Below, one piece after another: positions 47,130 to 58,926 of a stretch of 64,000 bases of DNA. The position numbers and the translations under genes were made by a program. The notes below the pieces were generated by a model. The model saw nothing but the letters and a program-made list of their open reading frames with translations, searched no databases and was not told the DNA's origin. Source of the stretch: Bursaphelenchus xylophilus (taxonomy: Eukaryota; Nematoda; Chromadorea; Rhabditida; Aphelenchoididae). The stretch covers positions 4,402,001 to 4,466,000 of the forward strand of contig CAJFCV020000001.1 of the NCBI GenBank assembly GCA_904066235.2. Reading direction: 5' to 3'. The number at the start of each line of letters is the position of its first letter. The first letter of the stretch is position 1.

Positions 47130-50100
47130 TTACATCCGACCAAACAACTTCTCATCGAATTGGTCGTCATAGAACAGACGTCTGTATAAGGGTATCATGA
47201 GCAACATAATCACTGTAATTAGTAGGGTCGAGACGAGGAAAATGTGAAAAAGCAGACGATCGATGACTTCCGCAACCATCCGCCATTTCTCCGCTCGAGT
47301 CTCTTGTTGGAATTGATAACGCTGTTGTTGGAGGAGCTCCTGAAACATTTTTTGGTAATTGAAGGCTAAAGTAATATAAAAAATAGTGGCTAGAGGTGGA
47401 TATTGAACTCCGACAAGTTTAAGTTAGTTTTTCCAGGTCATAAATACTCCATTTTTGCCTATGAGACAGATAAAAGTAGAATCGAAATTCAAAAAATGGC
47501 AATTTCCGCCAATTTTTGGCCTTCTGTCTTGCTAGCTTGTAAAGGAGCCCATGGTATGTTGAGTGTTCAAAATGGCATAAATTCTCATTCCAGACATCTC
47601 AAAAAAATTTGTCGTCCATCTTGTAATCAATGACTGTTTTTCTTCGATTTTTTCCCGCCAATCGCCCGACATTTGTACCGAAAACCCCTACAGGAAATAT
47701 ATGTACATAGTCCTCACAAACGAACCCCCAAATTTGCATTACATCCAAACTCTGTGTGCTTCATATATCAATCATAGAAAATTTCAGCTTGAGCTTTGCA
47801 TGGGCGGCGAAGATAATCCGCTATATTTTTGCGAGAGAGTATGCAAAATGAAGAGAGTCGGCTAGACAAAAAAAATCTTTTTTTTCCTATACCTCTTCTC
47901 ACGAAAAAAATTTATTTTTTTTCGTAAAAATGCAATGCCTCGGACTCGGAGTAAAACGTCAAATTTTTACTCTGAAGTCGCACTTCAGGTGTCCCTACCA
48001 AAAAATCCGAAAAAAATCTAATAATTGCAAAACTAAATTTTAGCCTACAGTAAACACCTTGCCGACCCACCTGCAGTGACGTTAGAATCGTCTGTTCCAC
48101 CACATTCAGCTTATCGGGCATTCGATGGCTCAACGCCATGTTATGATTGTTATTCTCGTGCTCTTCCTCCTTGTCCACGCCATTCGGGACCAGCTCATAA
48201 TCCATTTTATTCACCCCATTCATACTGATGATGGTTGGACGGCGGCGGCTCGTTTTATTATTGCACGGTGCAGCAGCTTTCGTCAGAATACTGGATCTTC
48301 GTTTCTTCATTCGAACGAATCGCCGGAGTTTGTTCAGAAAAAGTTCGTCGATCCATTCCGGAACCTCTTCATTCATGAAGCCGCGATGATGGAAATTGAG
48401 GACCAATACGGTCATTACGACCGAAATTGAGGTAAGAAACATGATGGTGGTGAGGTAAATGCCGATTAGAGGTAAGGACTCCGAGGTCTCGGGCATCTTC
48501 TCGGCTACGGCGAGAACAAAGACCTGAAAGAATTGAGATTTTCGGGATAAGAAAGATTTTTTTACAAGGAAAGTACTTCTATGGGGTGTGGAATTACCGG
48601 TCGAGATATATATCAAAAAATTCGCAAAAATTTTCTGATTCAGAATATATAAAAATTAGCTGCCTAATTTTGGTCTGATGACATGTTTTTGTCCTCAGAA
48701 GTTTTCTCGTGATACTATGCAAGTGTCTTTTTGACCGTGTTTTCACCAATAAAAAAATTTTGTGTTGTGCTAAAATAAATTCTGAGGCCTTGACAAGCCT
48801 TAAAATATCAAATTGGATTACAACTACACCTTAAAAAGTAGTTCCAATGTAAAAAATGGGTTCTGTGGCAAAAGGAATCGAACCCGTTCCCCTCGGATTC
48901 CCAATCTATCGCTCTAACCACTCGGCCACACCTCTCTCTTTCGAAGGAAGAGACCGAGCGCGCTTTTGTTGCCGCAGATTTTTTTCCTCGAGAAATACAT
49001 TTATTGATAAAACTCGTTGATAGACCAAAATTAGGCAGCTAATCTTTGTATATTCTGAATCAGAAAATTTTTGCGAATTTTTTGATATATGACTCGACCT
49101 GTAACTCCATACCCCATAGAAGTACTTTCCTTGTTAAACATTTTTATCTTGCGTTTTACAGAAATCATTATTGTGATTTTTAAGTCGAAATTCTCGGAAA
49201 AATCGATATTTTTGAATGATTTTTTTTGAAAGGAAAAGCAATTTCCACACGAAATTCGCAAAGCAAAGGCAACAAATTTTTTTCTCTCGCCACTTCTCTT
49301 CTTTTTTCACAGTATCTCGCTCCGAAAAATCACCTGTATATTTTGGCTACTGCTGTAAACAGAGAGCTAAAATTTGGAAAATCTGATAAGTGGCCTTGCA
49401 AGGCGGATTATGCAAACCGTGGAAAAAATGTGATTGTTGAGCCATGGCCGTAGACGAAAATTTTCCAAAAAATTGATTTAGAAATAAAAAGTTTGGAAGT
49501 CAAGGTTCAAAAGTTAACACTTCAAAGACAGGAGGTCAAAGATGAAATAAAACTTTTTCGCAATCTCAAAAATGTTTACACACTTACCGAGAACGCCAGT
49601 AATACAGTAATGCCGAGCCCAACTTTTTCTCCAGAATCTGGAGGCAGGTAGAAGACTAATAATGTGAGAACAGACATCATCACACAGGGAAAGACAATGT
49701 TGTGAATGTAGAATAGGGTCTAAAAAATTTTTTTGTTCAATTTAAAAAAAATGGAACTTGCCTTCCGTCTCACGTGAATGTAAAAAGTAATATCCGGATA
49801 GGGCTCGTCACCTGAAATTGGAAGAGAATAGAAAAAACAGAGTAAAATACGCGCCACAGAACATTGCTTTTTCAAAATAATGTTGATGACAAGAAAACTT
49901 TTTTAATCGTATTTGTGTTTTTTAGGCCAAAATATTGTACTGGTTACTGTAGGTATGTCGTACATGGAGAATATCCCGTGTATTGTATAATTTTTTGATT
50001 TTTTTGAGGAATGGCGCTCTTTTCGAGAGTCCGTAGGCAAAATATTCAACAGTCTTTGCATATCTAGTGGAACTGAAAGTAGTGCGAGCATTTTGTGATT

Positions 50101-52781
50101 TTTTACTGATTCATGAACCGAAAACTCCAAAAGAGATCTTCCAACTCTCGGATTTTCCTACAATTTTGCACGAATGATCCTCCAAAGCCACATATCAATT
50201 CCTTAAAATTTTAGCTCGCGCCTTAGAAGGGAATGATATCCAACGTTCTTTGCAGACAAGAGAGTACGTAAAATGAGGAGAGACGGTCAGACAAAAAAAT
50301 TCGGCGCTTTCCTGGCAAGCTCTGCTCGGGAAAAAAATGATTTCTCATAAAAATGTTATCAGTCTGTCGGGAAAATAGTGACCGTTCAGTCGCTGCGCCA
50401 ACCAAGTCACTGAAGTTAAAAAAAAATTTAATTTTGTCGCGACACAATTCATTTTCTCGGCTATGATGCGATTTTCGATGCGACAGAGCGCTGATTATTT
50501 CTCCGACAGACTGATATTAGACTTCTGACTTGAAGCAGATTATGATTTTTTTATTCCCAAAAAGAAAAAAAAATGTATATATTGTAATATGTAGTATACA
50601 TCAGTAATTTTTTGCCAACCTTTGACATAAAAAAATTCTCAGCGTTTTCGGCCAAGCGCAAGGTACAAATTTCATCGAAAAATATTATAATCTAAATTTG
50701 GGCTACGTTCCGTGATTTTTTCAAAAATTTTTTAACGTAAACTTTTCCCAGCCAACACTCAAAAATGCAAATACAAATCAAAAAAAAAAATAATAAAATA
50801 AGCTCCTCCGGAAACGTTCGAAATTCAAAAAAAACCACATGTACAGCTGGCTTCCTGACTTACAACAAGAATATTTGACCACTCTCCGCTTTTGATGAAC
50901 TCTCACCAGCTCGAATTCCCCCGATTCCACGTAATTTGTGAGGTCGATATTGGTCGATCGATTCGTTAGATCCAATTGGAACCCATGATAGGACCAGGAG
51001 CCGAACTTGAGGATACATAATTGGTCATCGAAAGGGAAATAAGTGACGTCGATTTTACAGAGGGATCGGAGGCGGGTTGGAGGGGGCCAGAAGACCGTGC
51101 CGTCGTAGAAAACCATCGCTCGGGAACGCATGTAGCCACTGGTAAAGTCGTCGGCACTGAAAATGGAAGGATTAGTATAGGAAATAAAATAAAAAAATTG
51201 AAATTTACGGATATGGAAATTTTTTTAAAATGGAGGGTCTCGGAGAGAATGATAATCGGATCTGTCAAAAAATTTGCTAAAATTTTGCTGTTCGACCTTC
51301 AATATCTCACAAGGAAAGTACTTCTATGGGGTGTGGAATTACCGGTCAAGATATATATCAAAAAATTCGCAAAAATTTTCTGATTCAGAATATATAAAAA
51401 TTAGCTGCCTAATTTTGGTCTATTAACGAGTTTTATCGATAAATGTATTTCTCGAGGAAAAAATCTGCGGCAACAAAAGCGAGCTCGGTCTCTTCCTTCG
51501 GAAGAGAGCGGTGTGGCCGAGTGGTTAGAGCGCTAGATTGGGAATCCGAAGGGGACGGGTTCGATTCTTTTTGCCACACTAGAACCCATTTTCTACATTG
51601 GAACTACTTTTAAGGTGTAGTTGTAATCCAATTTGATATTTTAAGGCATGTCAAGGCCTCAAAATTTATTTTAGCACAAATAAAAATTTTTTTATTGGTA
51701 AAAAGACGGTCAAAAAGACACTTGCATGGTGTCGCGAGAAAACTTCTGAGGACAAAAACATGTCATCAGACCAAAATTAGGCAGCTAATTTATATATATT
51801 CTGAATCAGAAAATTTTTGCGAATTTTTTGATATATATCTCGACCGGTAATTCCACACCCCATAGAAGTACTTTCCTTGTCAGAAAAAATGTCGAAAATT
51901 TTATATTTTTTCCGCAAAAGAACTTGAAAGATTTGTGGAGCTCAAAAAAATTCTTTCCGACCAAAATTCGCTAAGATTTAGCCAGAAAAGGATTTTCAAA
52001 AATTGTTTGCCTAATCGAAAAAAGGGGATGTCCAATTACACTGCGATTTTCCCGAAAGTCTGATATTTTGAGAGCGTATATAAAGCGCGAGCTAAAATTT
52101 TGAGGTTTTTTGCATTAGCAAAATGACTTCTCCTGTGATGAAAAGTAAACTCTCACTTGTTATACAACAAGATATCCGGTAGCCAGATTGTGTCACAAGG
52201 CAATCGGATCGAAGTAATTCCACTGAACTGTTTGGGCTCCCAAGCCAGTAACTCGTCCTTCCACTCTTGATCCAGCCACACGTTTATCGTCAGAACTTGG
52301 CTTTTTTCATCCTAAAATAAATTTTGAAAATAAAAAAATAATAAAAAAAGATAAATAAGAAATAAAAAAATTTACAATATCAAAAATGTTGGTGAGCGTC
52401 ATCCCCAGTTTGACCGTAATGGTGGTCGAGGCATTCCGGACCGGTCGAACCGAGCGTTCGTAGGTTCTCATGAGGTGGTAGAGCAGGCGCTGTTCTTCGG
52501 TTTGATATTCAGTGGGACGGTTGAGCGGGGGCTTGGCTTCGGCGGATATGTGATGGACTTTGGAGGACTGAAAAACTTATTTTGAAAGTTTTTTTTTGAA
52601 ATTGTTGGATTAAAAAGAAAAAAAATTGTTGAAAAAGCAAAAAAAATTTTTAATTAGGAAAACAATTTTTTTACAAAAAAAATAATAAAATAATAGGAAA
52701 ATCAAAAAAAAAACTTACTTCAAATTCATTTGATATGGCGACAGAAAAACAGACAAACAGTAAAATAAAAGGGCGTTTCAT
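47130..52781 (-). CDS. Nicotinic acetylcholine receptor subunit, alpha type
   Basis: Eight minus-strand exons: 52719-52781, 52376-52567, 52157-52311, 50864-51156, 49762-49811, 49588-49719, 48071-48523 and 47130-47339, 515 residues. Signal peptide 1-~16. The ligand-binding domain has [15 protein letters not shown] and LPDILLYN; the Cys-loop is [15 protein letters not shown] (Cys170-Cys184, 13 residues between). The vicinal pair YSCC (234-235) marks an alpha subunit, and [13 protein letters not shown] leads into TM1. TM2 contains [17 protein letters not shown], with the Glu/Lys ring of cation channels. TM3, a ~130-residue cytoplasmic loop and TM4 follow. It is a cation channel subunit for acetylcholine at synapses or extrasynaptically. 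The second vicinal cysteine codon is split by an intron, and the next intron has a GC donor. Two introns each host a tRNA-bearing MITE. Confidence 0.93.
48565..49133. mobile_element. tRNA-bearing palindromic MITE, copy 2
   Basis: 569 bp, ends CAAGGAAAGTACTTCTATGG and its inverse, TTA on both sides (48562-48564 and 49134-49136). The arms are ~110 bp and ~92% alike (ATATATCAAAAAATTCGC, AATTTTCTGATTCAGAATAT, TTAGCTGCCTAATTTTGGTC). The tRNA-like core is on the minus strand. It lies in the intron 48524-49587 of the receptor gene. Confidence 0.88.
48867..48955 (-). pseudogene. tRNA-Ser/Leu-like core of MITE copy 2
   Basis: Read on the minus strand: A box TGGCCGAGTGG, B box GGTTCGATTCC (perfect consensus), a long variable arm and an acceptor-like TGTGGC/GCCACA pairing. 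The anticodon loop TTGGGAA would give GGG. The anticodon stem is mismatched. A run of T follows the 3' end, a possible Pol III stop. Confidence 0.6.
51310..51879. mobile_element. tRNA-bearing palindromic MITE, copy 3
   Basis: 570 bp, same ends as copy 2, flanked by TCA (51307-51309 and 51880-51882). Nearly identical to copy 2 but inserted in the opposite orientation, in the intron 51157-52156 of the same gene. The different target triplet shows it is an independent insertion, not a local duplication. Confidence 0.88.
51488..51580 (+). pseudogene. tRNA-Ser/Leu-like core of MITE copy 3
   Basis: Preceded by the hairpin TCTCTTCC/GGAAGAGA. A box TGGCCGAGTGG, B box GGTTCGATTCT. GTGTGGC (51511-51517) pairs perfectly with GCCACAC (51573-51579). 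Anticodon-like loop TTGGGAA (GGG). Stems other than the outermost are poorly paired. Confidence 0.6.
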
Positions 52782-54465
52782 TTTTCCCTCCCCATTAGAA
52801 GCATGGCCAAAATTTTGATCAAATTCTGAAATTTTTTTATAACTTATTCTACTGTAAATGCACGTAAAAGCCGCATCATAACACACATCAGCTCCTTTTC
52901 CCATCAAAAATTAAGACGTAAAAAACCAATTTTTTTAGTAATGTAACATATAATGCAACGTAAAGAAATTCGGCGAGAAAAATAGTCTCGAAATACGCGT
53001 GTTTTCTCGCGCGACAATGCGGACAAGGGAAAAGTTGTTGGCCCGAAACCGGAAATTACATCAAATTCGGGGATGTCCCGAGGCACAAAACGATTAGGTT
53101 TAGAGGGTGAGACAAAGGAGATTCGCCAAAAAATGAACTCTCAAATGTGATGCGGAGGTGAGAGGTACTGTAACAAAAAGTAAAAATTTGAGGGGAAATA
53201 TGAAAAATACAGAAAACTGCTCGTATTTTACAATGAAAACAGTTTCGAAAAAGGCAATAAATCGCTTTATTTAATAAAGCCAGTGTTCGAATTGCGATAG
53301 AATCTCTTCAAATTTTGCATACGCATTGTGTCTGGTCCTTACTAGTCCATGGCAAGTCGAGTTGATTTTTAGAATTTTCACTGTGCGAAAAAAGTCAGGA
53401 TGCAAGCGACAGCCAAAAAAACCAACTGAAATGTAAGCTTTTCTTTTTTCACAATGCGTATCGCGGGTTTCATCTCGGCTCTTTAAAATCTAAGCTTATA
53501 ATTTATAGGGACATCCAAGATATTCGACGACTTTTAACGTCCAGAGAGCGTGCTAAACGATGAGAATTCAGCGAAAAATGGTCTTCACAATGGAACATCC
53601 CAAGAGCGACATTTTTTTTATTTTTCGAGTCTGATCTGCCTAGGCCATATTTCAGGGGTCATATCTTAGCCTCCGAAATTTTTGCTTGCGCGAAAGATTT
53701 CGAATTTTTTACGATCGTTTAAAATCATTTTCTTGGGTGGTCATATTTAAAAAAAAAACAAAGAAAGTTATACGGTCCTATTAGTCCAAAAACCACCGTC
53801 TTATGAGCAACAAAAACAATGAGAATCCACTGCACCGTGATGAAGGAGTAAACCACGGAGACCAACCCGGTAAAAATAAGTTAAAAAGTGTTGAAAAGGA
53901 CGGCACGCGTCAACCCGAAGTCTTGTTTACGGCAAAAAATAAAGTGAGAAAAAGATTTCGTGTCGGGACCAAAAATTAAAATGAAAATTGAAATCTGCAA
54001 ATTTTTATTTTTTAGCGGAATGCCGAGCGCAGACGAGTTCCCATCTCTCGATTTTTGTTTTTGATTTTGCAGCCCTAAGGCAAGAAAAGGACAGAAAGTC
54101 TGCCGGAATAAACCCTATGCGCTTTTAGTGTTCACTCCAAAGTCGGGAAGATCCGGCATTAAATCTATTTAAATCGGGCAGGGCCAAAAAAAGTCGAGGA
54201 GGAAAACTGCAGATAGGTTAGCGTAAAAACATTGGTATTCTTCCTGGAATAGCGCATATGGTAAAAGTCCCTTATTCTGGCCGCAACGTATGTATAACTT
54301 CGCACAACATAGCGAGCATTGGCTGAAATCTGATGTTTATAAAGCTTGCCCTACAAGGACACGGGCTTTTTCAAGTGTTGTCTCTATACAATAGGCCACG
54401 AACTCAACAAAAAACCTGTCTATAGCGAACAATCAAGGGTTTATTCTAAAACAAAACTATATAAA
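52782..54465. other. Intergenic, repeat remnants only
   Basis: No gene supported. About 53280-53740 holds diverged pieces of the dispersed AGCTCGCGCTTTGCA-type repeat (CTTCAAATTTTGCATACGC, GCTCGCGCGAAAG-like). The rest is unremarkable. Confidence 0.5.
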
Positions 54466-54915
54466 TTATCCAAACGGATTGCTGAAACCGCGTCTACGAG
54501 CACGTCGTGGTACGAAACAATTACGGCAGCAACTCCTCTTCTCTCTCGGACTCAGCATTCTGACGTTGTATCTGATGATATTCGTACAATATAGCACTCC
54601 TTTCAAACATTCTTGGCTCCCAAAATTATTATAGTTCTGCTGCTGAAAAACAAAGAGACAGTATGCGCCTCCCACTATACTCTGCCTAGCACTGTAGGTA
54701 GCCTTTGCTGAGAGAATCTGTAAAAAAGCCCCTACGTTTCCAACAAATCCCTTTGTAACTTGGTTGAGGATGGTTTCTCGCATCTGTTGATCCACTTTCG
54801 GATCCTGGATCACCTGCACCTCGATCGCATCCAAAGCATTGTGACAGTTTTCCCGTGGATTCGCCAAAGCAGCTTGAAAAAGAGAAAAGCTCAACAAGAC
54901 AAAGAACAGAGTCAT
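54466..54915 (-). CDS. Secreted cysteine-containing protein, CCxxC type
   Basis: Single exon, 149 residues. The signal peptide is clear (MTLFFVLLSFSLFQAALA, cleavage about residue 18). The mature part starts NPRENCHNALDA, runs through a helical middle, and has a C-terminal cysteine block ECLKGVLYC ... SCCRNC followed by a very basic end (RRARRRGF). This C-x6-C ... CCxxC arrangement matches the C-terminal blocks of the three genes that follow on the same strand, so it is probably a longer, intron-less member of the same family. Family and function are unknown; secretion is the only safe inference. Confidence 0.72.
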   Translation of the reverse strand: MTLFFVLLSFSLFQAALANPRENCHNALDAIEVQVIQDPKVDQQMRETILNQVTKGFVGNVGAFLQILSAKATYSARQSIVGGAYCLFVFQQQNYNNFGSQECLKGVLYCTNIIRYNVRMLSPREKRSCCRNCFVPRRARRRGFSNPFG

Positions 54916-55264
54916 TTTTCTCGGAATGGTCCCAAATTCTAATCATTTTTATTCAAAGCGATTTAAATCGACCAAAATTATTTTAACTGGAGACGTTAAA
55001 ATTTGCTGGAAACCTGTTAGTCTTTGAACTTTTAATCAAAACGTATAATTGACCGGAATTATTGAAAGCAATTTTGTTTTGGCTTCAAACTGTTCAATAA
55101 AGCTGGGTGCTTAGCAAGGGAAGAAGTGCTTTACAAGTTTTACTGAAATCTTAGTCACGCATTGACTCATATTTCAGTAATCAAGTGTAGAAAAAGTAAT
55201 TTTACCGTACACTGAACAAGCAATATTTATTCATTATTTGTCACAAGGCCAGATCAAACAATTT
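54916..55264. other. Intergenic spacer
   Basis: Presumed promoter of the 54466-54915 gene and the 3' end of the next. Nothing recognised. Confidence 0.4.
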
Positions 55265-55677
55265 TTATGGATATATCTTGGAACAGTCAACGCAGCATCT
55301 GGTCGGTAGCCCCATTGCTCGAGGATTGCCGATCAGAAGACGGAAGCACGTCTTCATCCGCGAATAGCAGCGGGAACTGTCTATGGCTCTCCCCTAAAGA
55401 CCGTTATGTTTATATCCATACTACACAAGCTCTTGTTTACCTGGAAATTAACGTAGTCCGGGACTTGCGTTTGTCGAACATTTACAATATTGAAATATTG
55501 ATCCATCTTGTCGCGGCGTGCTGCATTTTGTTCGGCGATGTTTGGGAATTGCCAGTTAGGATTAATGGCAATTGCGGCGTTTGACATTACGCTATAACAC
55601 CAATCGTAGTTGCTCTCTCCCCATACTGAACCAGTGAGAACAGCAGAGAGGCACAGAAAGAAGAGGAGAAATTTCAT
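55265..55677 (-). CDS. Secreted cysteine-pattern peptide
   Basis: Two exons (55441-55677 and 55265-55393) with a 47-bp GT-AG intron at phase 0; 121 residues. Signal peptide MKFLLFFLCLSAVLTGSVWG. The mature chain begins with SNYDWCYSVM; exon 2 encodes RCYSRMKTC ... RCCVDCSKIYP. The order W-C, then C-x5-C, then CC-x2-C is shared with the neighbours at 56254 and 57380. No known domain is recognised. It is one of a tandem set of secreted peptides, by location perhaps defence or effector molecules (inference). Confidence 0.75.
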
Positions 55678-56253
55678 TGTGAATTACAGCACGAGCAACC
55701 AAGTATGACGCCTAAAATTTTTAAAAAATTGCCTGTTTTCTCTTCGTAGTATGCATCGCTGTGAATGTTAGCAGGCGCTTTCCATAGTTAAATTAAAAAT
55801 TAAATGTATTAAGATTTTTTTTGATCGGACGTATTAAGATTTTTTTGAGACTACGAAAAATCCGCGGAAAGTCAGCAAAGAATAAAATCAGCAAAAATTT
55901 TAAAAAATGTCACACTTGGAGTACCATAACAGCTCCAGGAAAATGCTTCGTGCGGAGACCATGAGCATTTTAAGAATGTTTCAAATTGGTAATTTAATTA
56001 GATTATGCGACAAAAAATAACAAATTGAGGAAAATGGTGTCTGATCGAAGTCATGAATTGTTCTCTTTAGCATAATTCTTGTTATAATAATCTGAATTTA
56101 TTTTTAAATTTAACTAACGGCGAAGTTTTCAACGTTTGAAGTTACGTGGATTTTTTAACAGTTCTGCTGATTTTTACAGTCTAGCTCCAAAAACGGCATG
56201 ATAAGTTCTTTATTGAAACTCGAACATCGACAATTTTTTTTTGGCTTGCAAGT
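55678..56253. other. Intergenic spacer
   Basis: AT-rich, no ORF of note; presumed promoter of the 55265-55677 gene. A short direct repeat ATTAAGATTTTTTT (about 55808 and 55831). Confidence 0.4.
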
Positions 56254-57161
56254 TCAAGGTTTGTTGGGGTCGCACAGACTAAGGCAACAATTGGCGGAGT
56301 CTGGTTCTCCGTAAACGAGACATCGGTTCATCTCTTCGTAACATGGGTCTGGAGGGTTCTGAAAGAAAACGGAATGTAATTCTATTTGAACTTTCGCCAT
56401 AGAAATCTTTCAAGGAGGGCGCTCAAAATCAGATTACATATATGTATGGAGAGCTTTCTTTCAGGTTTTCAACTAGAGCGGGAGGTGCAAAAAGCAACTC
56501 TTAGGTTTCAGTAACGCTTGGTCCAAATGCATTGAAGGGTATTTCCCCGCGCGACGCTCCGATTTTCTTTAAATTTTTCCCACACTTCTGGCATAGTTTT
56601 TTATTCCAAAACTCGCAAAAAATTTTTACATTCAATGAGAAATATTGTTTTCCACCCGTGCCAGAGATTTGACTAAAGAAACTTCACTCTCTCTGATCGC
56701 ACTCTGCGTCTTGCTTACTGTCGCTGCAGCAAAACTCGGTGAATTTTCTCGCTAGTCCTTGCAAAACTAAAGCTAAACTGATAGCAATTATATAATATAT
56801 AATACGTGGTTCGTTGTGACTGAAAAATTTAAAGAATCCCGCAGCCACCCACTAGGCTTCTCTAGTACGCACATATGAATCTCTAAAATCTTCAGCTCCT
56901 TTTCACCCTAAACAGACTTCTTTAGAGAAAAGAATCAAGATCAAACGAGCTTACAGTTGCTTCCGGCGGATAGTACTTTGCCTGTCTCTCGGCAAACTTA
57001 TCTCTGCATTCGCCCAACACCGCGGCCTGTTTCTTCTCATCGGCCGAATATTCATGCATCCTGTTATCGCAATCGTCCATAAATTCGTGGCACCATTTTA
57101 CTTGATTTGCAGATAGTAAAACTACCGAAGAAAATAGAAGAAACAACACGATGGTCTTCAT
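56254..57161 (-). CDS. Secreted cysteine-pattern peptide
   Basis: Two exons (56955-57161 and 56254-56358), phase-0 intron, 103 residues. Signal peptide MKTIVLFLLFSSVVLLSANQ. The mature part has VKWCHEFMDDC, an acidic/basic helical stretch with GEC, then RQAKYYPPEAT. Exon 2 encodes NPPDPCYEEMNRC ... ANCCLSLCDPNKP. It is clearly paralogous to the 57380-58063 gene (same start KTI/KLF type, EWC/KWC, RQAKYPP, C-Y-E-x-M). Function unknown. The intron holds a fragment of the dispersed GCGACGCTC repeat. Confidence 0.8.
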
Positions 57162-57379
57162 TGTAGATCAAATGAAAGAAGAATAATATTCAAATGAATA
57201 ATCAGACTGTTCGGTCTTTTTTAGAGTGTGATTGTTTATATTGTCGAAGTCTGATTGTTTTGAGGAACGCAATTCAGCTGTCATATGATTTATTTTTCAA
57301 CAAAAAATTTTTGGATTAAAAATTGCACGTGTTAAGAAAATTGGAGAAACATAAAAAATGATGACATTTAAATACAATC

Positions 57380-58063
57380 TTATGGCTTGTCCTCGCTACA
57401 GAAATAACAGCATCTTTGAATTTCCAAGGCCTTCATTCCAATGCATTCACCCATTGTTTCGTAACAAGGTGATTGATCTGGCTTGTCCTGAAAAATGTTT
57501 TTGATTACAATTTGAATAAAGACTAAAGAATCCCCTAATTGGGGGCCTCTATTTTATTTTATGTGAGTTTACTTTCTATAGGTCGCTTATTCAACGCTGA
57601 AAATTTTAGCTCGAAATTTGCATTGGTCGCTGAGATATTATTAGGGTGAACCAAAACATTTTGCCAATTTTTCATGAAAACTTTAAACATAATTTTACAA
57701 CAAATGAAAACCAGTTAAGTTTCAAAGTAAAGGCGATTTGAATCTATGGCTTGAACCCATCTAAAGAGATGGCGCAAAATGAGGAGACTGGGAGAAACGA
57801 GAAAACGTGGAGGACGCCCTTGAAGTACTCTAACCAAAAGCCTTTCCACTTACTTTTCCTGAGGCTGGTGGGTACTTTGCCTGTCGATTTACCACTTCCG
57901 TCTCACAGTCATTCCAGATCTCGGCCCTTGCTGCTTCATTTTTCTCCTTGGCCAATCTTTGAATACAAGTTCCGATCAGATTTTGACACCATTCCAATTG
58001 ATTCCCTTGGACCAAACTTACCAAGATAAGAATAGATAAAAAGACGAAGAGCTTCATGGCCAC
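57380..58063 (-). CDS. Secreted cysteine-pattern peptide
   Basis: Two exons (57854-58063 and 57380-57487), phase-0 intron, 105 residues. Signal peptide MAMKLFVFLSILILVSLVQG (a second Met two codons in is an alternative start). Mature part: NQLEWCQNLIGTC, NDCETEVVNRQAKYPPASGK; exon 2: SPCYETMGEC ... QRCCYFCSEDKP. Eight cysteines in the order C-x6-C, C, C-x5-C, CC-x2-C. Close paralogue of the previous gene, in tandem. The intron contains a fragment of the AGCTCG...TTTGCA dispersed repeat. Confidence 0.8.
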
Positions 58064-58926
58064 AAACAGTGAGGAAATTTCGAATAAATAATTGTACAGT
58101 GATGTTAAGAATTTAATTTGTCTGAATGAAAGATCAATTATTCTAATTTAGGTTGTATGACGTTTTATGAAGAAATTTTAATTTAAATAATTTACATACA
58201 TATACATGGGGAATGGATGTGACATTTTGACCTGGTTAACATTTAACTTCATTAGTGCATCAAAAGCATGACAGAACTCGAGTCATACATTTATTTGGCA
58301 GCAAGAATAATACAAAAAAATGTGGTTTTACTCATTCTTTTCAAACTTAATGCAGAAAAAAAGCAGAAGCGATCGGACAAAGAATCGCCCACATCTTGAG
58401 ATCAATCTTCGGGAAGCTCTTCCAGCTTTTTTCCATTGGACTGTTGTGTATTTGACCTTTCTTGGCAATGCAAGTCTAAAAATGGTTTTGAACTACTATA
58501 TAAAAAAATTAGCTTACATTATAAGGACTTCAACTGTGGCGAAAAAATCAAAAAGTTTTAATTATAATGCCTTTTTTTCAAGGAATTATAAAAACTGGAG
58601 GCAACATCCGGTTGGTTGCCGGTCAAAAACCAAGTAAAAAAACTAAAAAGCTTACATTCTGCTCGTAGAGTCATCGGAATCTTCGTCTATGACAAGCAAG
58701 CGCTCGTATTCGGATTCAAAGCACATTTTGGCACGGAAAGGAAACATCAACGGAAACACCTTTAAAATAAAGCTATTTCAGATGCCATGGCTTTGTTATA
58801 AGCAGAAAAAAAGTTGCGCGTCATATCAATAGGACCATTTGATTGCAAAATCTTTAGTTTTTTTCTGTTGCCAACATTAAAGAAACGCTCTGCTCGACAG
58901 ATTTTTTTATTAATTGAATTTTCAAA
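58064..58926. other. Intergenic with possible exon relics
   Basis: On the minus strand about 58660-58757 an open stretch between splice-like sites includes AKMCFESEYERLL, and another at 58330-58480 follows an acceptor. They cannot be joined to a signal peptide or a common frame. This may be a decayed member of the peptide cluster. Confidence 0.3.

Noticed and set aside
58330..58757. A sixth secreted peptide gene
   Set aside because: Two open stretches near splice-like sites cannot be joined in a common frame and have no signal peptide.
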